From Rhodamnia argentea (lineage: Eukaryota > Streptophyta > Magnoliopsida > Myrtales > Myrtaceae): a stretch of DNA of 64,000 nt. Position 1 is the stretch's first letter, and the number at the start of each line of letters is the position of its first letter. The position numbers and the translations under genes were made by a program. Shown one piece after another: positions 60,101 to 64,000 of this stretch. Location: positions 18,511,861 through 18,575,860 of the forward strand of contig NC_063154.1 in the NCBI RefSeq assembly GCF_020921035.1. The letters are read 5' to 3'. The notes beneath the pieces are model-generated. The model had not been told where the DNA came from and made no database searches. It was given only the letters and a program-made list of their open reading frames with translations.

Positions 60101-60960
60101 TTGGGAACCAAATCTGCTCTTGGGCAACAGCATCATTCAAGGCATTTCTTCGTATACAATCATGTCAAGTCATTGTCGCTAATACAATTTTCACTTGCTT
60201 TTTATAGTGATAACTTGGCATATCCTTTATAATCTTCCACTTCTTCTTCAATACGCTAAAGGCTTCCTCAATATCTAACCATGATGAAGAATGGTCATGG
60301 TTGAACACTTCTTGATAACATGTAGGTCTAGGGTCTCATTGAAGCTCAAGCAAATGATATCTAATTTCCTTGTATGGCCCCAAATAACCTATTGGATTTG
60401 GATATCACCATCTACTAAATAATATTTACTAACACTGGTGTAAGTTTAATTCACACACATATTGTATCTCATGTCTCCAAAGAGCTTTATAGAAGATACG
60501 AGTATCATGAGCAATGCCCCCAACAAACCCCATTATAATTATATTCCGAGTCAATGTTCATTTCGACTAACAAAATGAATTTAATCAAGTGTAGCTGTCA
60601 CCGCCGAGAAAAGTGTATCATCCATCACTCTAATGCAATCCTGAAACAAAAAGGCAAATATTAGTTTCTTTATTTTAATCGTACATTACCATAAAATATG
60701 GATTATCTTTGATATTCTTGGTCTATCTGGAACTTCCCAAATTTGTGTTGGATCAATCCCTTTTCCAATGTCATATACTTTCGTCGAAACTAAATCAAAG
60801 TATTTGTTTTGATTACACAGAATGTTGAAAGTGCTCTTGTACTATCCCGTTGCCTTTACCAAATCATTGAAGGTGAAGAAACATTCCAAGCAATTCTGTA
60901 ACACCAACACTCCTAGATCGTTGGACCATAATGTGCTACTAAGTAAAAAATTTTACATAT
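60100..60960 (-). pseudogene. PIF/Harbinger transposase remnant, left copy
   Basis: Minus-strand translation across frames gives the ALP1/Harbinger transposase order. An N-terminal piece comes first (QNCLECFFTFNDLVKATG, KYFDLVSTKVYDIGKGI; 60910-60740). Next is the catalytic-type QDCIRVMDDTLFSA (60643-60600), like the family's KDCIGAIDGTH, then GFVGGIAHDTRIFYKALW, like the family's GSAHDSRVL, then YYLVDGDIQIQ-type and YLGPYKEIRYHLLE sequence. The C-terminal part reads NHDHSSWLDIEEAFSVLKKK, WKIIKDMPSYHYKKQVKIVL, CIRRNALNDA (to about 60120). Several stops and frameshifts break it. Such proteins cut and paste elements with TWA targets, like the two MITEs in this window. It lies head to head with a second copy. 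Confidence 0.82.
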
Positions 60961-61009
60961 AATCCTATCCATTATAAACATTTAATAGCACCAGTAAGAT
61001 ACCAATAAG

Positions 61010-61745
61010 TTAGGTGCTATCAAATGTTTGGAATTAGGAGCTCATTATGTTCTCGAAGGATTTAGAAGTATTGGTGTTGCAGAAATGTTTGGATTGTTTC
61101 TTCACATTTTAGGATATGGTATAAGCAACAAGTTAGTACATGAATGCTTTTAACATCGAAAAGGAAACCACGAGCAAGTACTTTGGTTTAGTTTTGAAGA
61201 AAATATGTGACATGGAAAAAGATTTGACCTAATCATTAGATTGACAATTTAAGGAGAAGATAAAAAGGAATAGTTTATCCATATTTTAAGAATTCACATG
61301 ATTATACAATAGAAAGTACAAAATTTATATAAAGCAACTAATAACTGCCTTTTTTATTTTCATATTGCTTTGAAGCAATGAATGTCATGCAGATCCTAGC
61401 GATGGTACTTATACACGATCAAATCCATTTTAGTCGAAAGAAACACAAAAATCAACATATGTCAATTGTATCTAATTTTAACACGAAATTTATTTATGTT
61501 TGGTTCGGTTGGAAGGGTACGACTTATGATAATCGTATTTTCTAGGAGGTCCTCGGTATACATTATGTACAATTTACTCATTATCCTCCGATTTCTTTAA
61601 TTAGAGGTGTATATACATACATGAATTCATACCAAACTCAAAATGTATTGGCTGCATGTAATTTATTTAAATTTTGGGCTAGTCGAGAGGGAGCAGTTCA
61701 TGATAAACATCTCATAGCGGATTCCATGTCCTTGTGCATAAGTCC
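61010..61745 (+). pseudogene. PIF/Harbinger transposase remnant, right copy
   Basis: On the plus strand: an N-terminal piece (GVAEMFGLFLHILGYGISNKL-like reading at 61065-61130; HRKETTSKYFGLVLKKICDM-like at 61155-61215), then KFIYVWFGWKGTTYDNRIF (61490-61545), and again QNVLAACNLFKFWASREGAV with HDKHL (61635-61715). The GW.G..YD and REGAVHD blocks correspond to the family's GWEGSAHDSRVL, so this conserved block appears twice: the copy is rearranged or made of two pieces. Stops and frameshifts abound. Its first 200 bases are the inverted image of the left copy. Confidence 0.72.
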
Positions 61746-63480
61746 ATAGTACTTCTTCCTAGAATGCACTAGGGGAAATCTTCTTGAGAACAATCTGATT
61801 TTTATACCCTTCGAATTTTTCCATATTCAGAGTCAATACTGTAACACTGCATCCATATGACCTAAACACCTTTACAAATGAGAAAGAGATATTAACATGC
61901 TCAAGTTTAAAAGTGTGAGGTGCATGGAATCTACCAAATGGTGAAAAACATCCCCATGATATGTAGAAGAGCAAAATTGATTTTTGCCCTTTGGAAAGGG
62001 GTATTGTCATTCAAGAACTTTAGGGCACACATCATAATTATTATGTTTCTCTATTTTTCTATTTCCAAGAATATATTTGAAACAAAAATCCGTTTAACAA
62101 CGCAATTTCATTTTTCTATTACCAAAACAAATTTTTAGTCCACAAATAAGTTTAGAACAGAAATGAGAAGTGAAAATCTCTGGACCAAAATTAGAAATAA
62201 GAGTTCTTCTCATCGCTTACTCCATCTCTCTCGCGTGCGGTCTCTCTCTCACGTCTATGTCGCTAGTCGGCGGTCGCCGTATGAGGCCTGGTGGCCATAG
62301 ACGAAAACAAATAATTTGTGTCATTGTCAAACACTTTTCTTTGCTCATAAACTTGTCCAAAAAATAAAAATAGAAAATGTCATTTCTCCATAAATAACTT
62401 TCGGGAACATAATGATTATCATTTGCGCCCTTCGTTCCATTTCAAAGAGTATCCTCTAGTAACATGTCAAGTGAAACCATTTGAGAACTATTGCAAATTG
62501 TTTTGAGATAATGACCCTCATAACCATCATATGCACATTCACAATACATTCAAAACACATTTTGGCCAAAGCGAGCATGCTTATTTTCAATATCACCATA
62601 ATTCACTCGAAAAAAATCATTATTAGATGAGGAGACATCGTGAGGATTGGGTTTGAAACATTTACATCGCTTTAGCTCTAAAAGAGCTCTAGCTTTTCTA
62701 GTTCCGGAAATGTTCCCTCATTGCTTCTACTTCTATTGGCATTGGATTCTCAGCAAGGAATTCATGATCATTTGCCTCAAGGGTGCAAATGATAACCATT
62801 TTGTTCCTAGCAACAATTTCTAAACAAATAAATTTTTTTTATTTTTATTCCTAGAGGAGTTTCTGAATAGAAAAACGCGTTTAATAACGACACAATTTCT
62901 ATTTTCGAAACAAATTTTTTTTTGAGAATGGCGTAAATTTTCTATTTATATACTTGGACGAGTTTCATGCGGCGACCAACGGGCGACGGGCGGTGGCTAC
63001 CTACGGGGATGCAAGAGAGAGGAAGTGATAGCAATAAAAAATTTATACTTCTCATTTTTGTTCCAAACCTATTTCTGAACTAAAAATTTGTTCTAGAATA
63101 AAAAAAAAAAATTGCTTTGCCAAAAGGATATGTGATCCTAATCTGTTCTAGAAATAGGTTTGGAAGAAAAAAAGAGAAACAGAATGATTATCGTGATCAC
63201 CTAAAACTTGAGTATCATAATACTTATTTCTCATTTGTAAAGGTAGACGGGTCATAAGTATGCAATATGGTAAATACTGGCTATGAATTATGAATACATA
63301 GAAATCTAGAGGATACTGTGCAAGAAAAAATCATCTTGTTCCCAAGGAGATTAGTCCTAGCGCATTCTAGCAAAAAAGTCCCATATGATTACAAACAAGC
63401 AAATGAACCCAACTGAAACGCTATCCAACAAACTTGAGTAGCATTTCAAGTTAATAATCTTCATCAACCTCTCGGTAATC
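61746..63480. other. Intergenic repeats, no gene seen
   Basis: 62020-62180 and 62800-63190 contain related MITE-like phrases ('gaaacaaaaatccgtttaac', 'gaaaaacgcgtttaataacg', 'gttccaaacctatttctgaac' and its inverse 'gttctagaaataggtttgga'). GC-rich patches are at 62260-62300 and 62965-63010. No coding sequence recognised. Confidence 0.5.
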
Positions 63481-63596
63481 TCAAAATCATCCACAGTCAT
63501 ATCAAAACCCTTAGGTTGAACACTTTCTCACGATCCCTAGGATTATGGCCCCCATCCTTCTCATCAAAATTTAGACAGCTAGCCACAACCATCAAT

Positions 63597-63665
63597 TGCT
63601 CGCAGAGAATCTCATGCCGGTACCAGCAATAAGAGAGCATCTCATGCCAATACCAGCTATAGAAG
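63597..63665. repeat. Direct repeat of about 35 bp
   Basis: 'agaatctcatgccggtaccagcaataagag' is followed at once by 'agcatctcatgccaataccagctatagaag', two tandem diverged copies. Meaning unknown. Confidence 0.75.
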
Positions 63666-63749
63666 AGCTGGAGCTCTCTTGACCACGTCCCCAACTAACA
63701 ATGACCTTTAACAGTGAATTATTGTACAATTGAAAATAAGCATGACGGC

Positions 63750-64000
63750 TTTGGTCAAAGTGTGCATTTAGTGTGCTTTTGTAAAAGCATCTTATAAAAG
63801 TGCATATGAATTCTTGTACTATCTTGATCTATTATTGTCCTATGATTGTATTGTTAAAAGTTAGTAATGCCTTTGGCATTGCCTATATAAGGGTGCTAGT
63901 CTTTAGTAGTCAAATAAGACTAAGTTTCGGTAATCTTTATAGCATAGGCTTCTCTATGTCTATCTAACATTTCCCTTCTCTACCTCAAGGTCCGAAGTCG
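63750..64000 (+). mobile_element. Possible LTR start running off the window
   Basis: A TATA-like CTATATAAGGG at about 63883-63893, followed by 'tagtagtcaaataagacta' and a pyrimidine-rich stretch, looks like a copia LTR promoter. The element would continue past the window end. No TG...CA boundary or internal region can be checked. Confidence 0.3.

Overview
The window is nuclear DNA of a flowering plant. Genes carry several GT-AG introns, encode plant-specific products (stress-enhanced chloroplast protein, S-protein homologue, cell-wall invertase, plastid-type phosphoglycerate dehydrogenase), and sit in AT-rich DNA full of MITEs, LTR fragments and hAT/MULE/Harbinger remnants. Families and intron layout fit a core eudicot, perhaps a woody one. 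Myrtaceae is my impression from the style of the repeats, not something I can prove here.

Layout. 1-2830: a tandemly duplicated segment, each copy with a broken piece of a GH32 cell-wall invertase. 3719-5346: an intact 3-exon gene for a kinase-less malectin-like membrane protein. 8231-10334: SEP1-like thylakoid protein. 11236-12927: 5-exon ARF-type GTPase. 13231-14203: a Harbinger-type MITE that fills the gap before 14630-16660 (minus), an SLX9-like ribosome biogenesis factor with a probable GC-AG intron. 17175-27850: repeats only (hAT, MULE-like palindromes). 27955-29139: intronless secreted LRR protein. 32962-36415 (minus): 5-exon D-3-phosphoglycerate dehydrogenase whose active-site Arg is replaced by His. 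37240-48090: duplicated blocks and repeats with an intact S1-type self-incompatibility homologue (42043-42432), a deletion-bearing pseudogene copy near 45160-45308, a 1.3 kb LTR-like insertion, a nested hAT-in-MULE, and a TRIM retroelement. 48561-49366: tail of a decayed Ty1/copia element. 50789-54273 (minus): a second phosphoglycerate dehydrogenase first exon, split by a 2.96 kb LTR-type insertion with a clean 5-bp target duplication. 55000-64000: no recognised host gene; its main content is two head-to-head decayed PIF/Harbinger transposases (60100-61750).

The intact genes serve unrelated housekeeping or surface functions: photoprotection, vesicle traffic, ribosome assembly, serine synthesis, cell-surface perception. 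They do not form a functional cluster. What links the region is its history of local duplication followed by decay (invertase, S1, PGDH) and heavy transposon nesting. I saw no convincing undescribed system. The items most worth a second look are the PGDH with the missing catalytic arginine, its transposon-split paralogue, the Harbinger inverted repeat, and the GC-AG intron.
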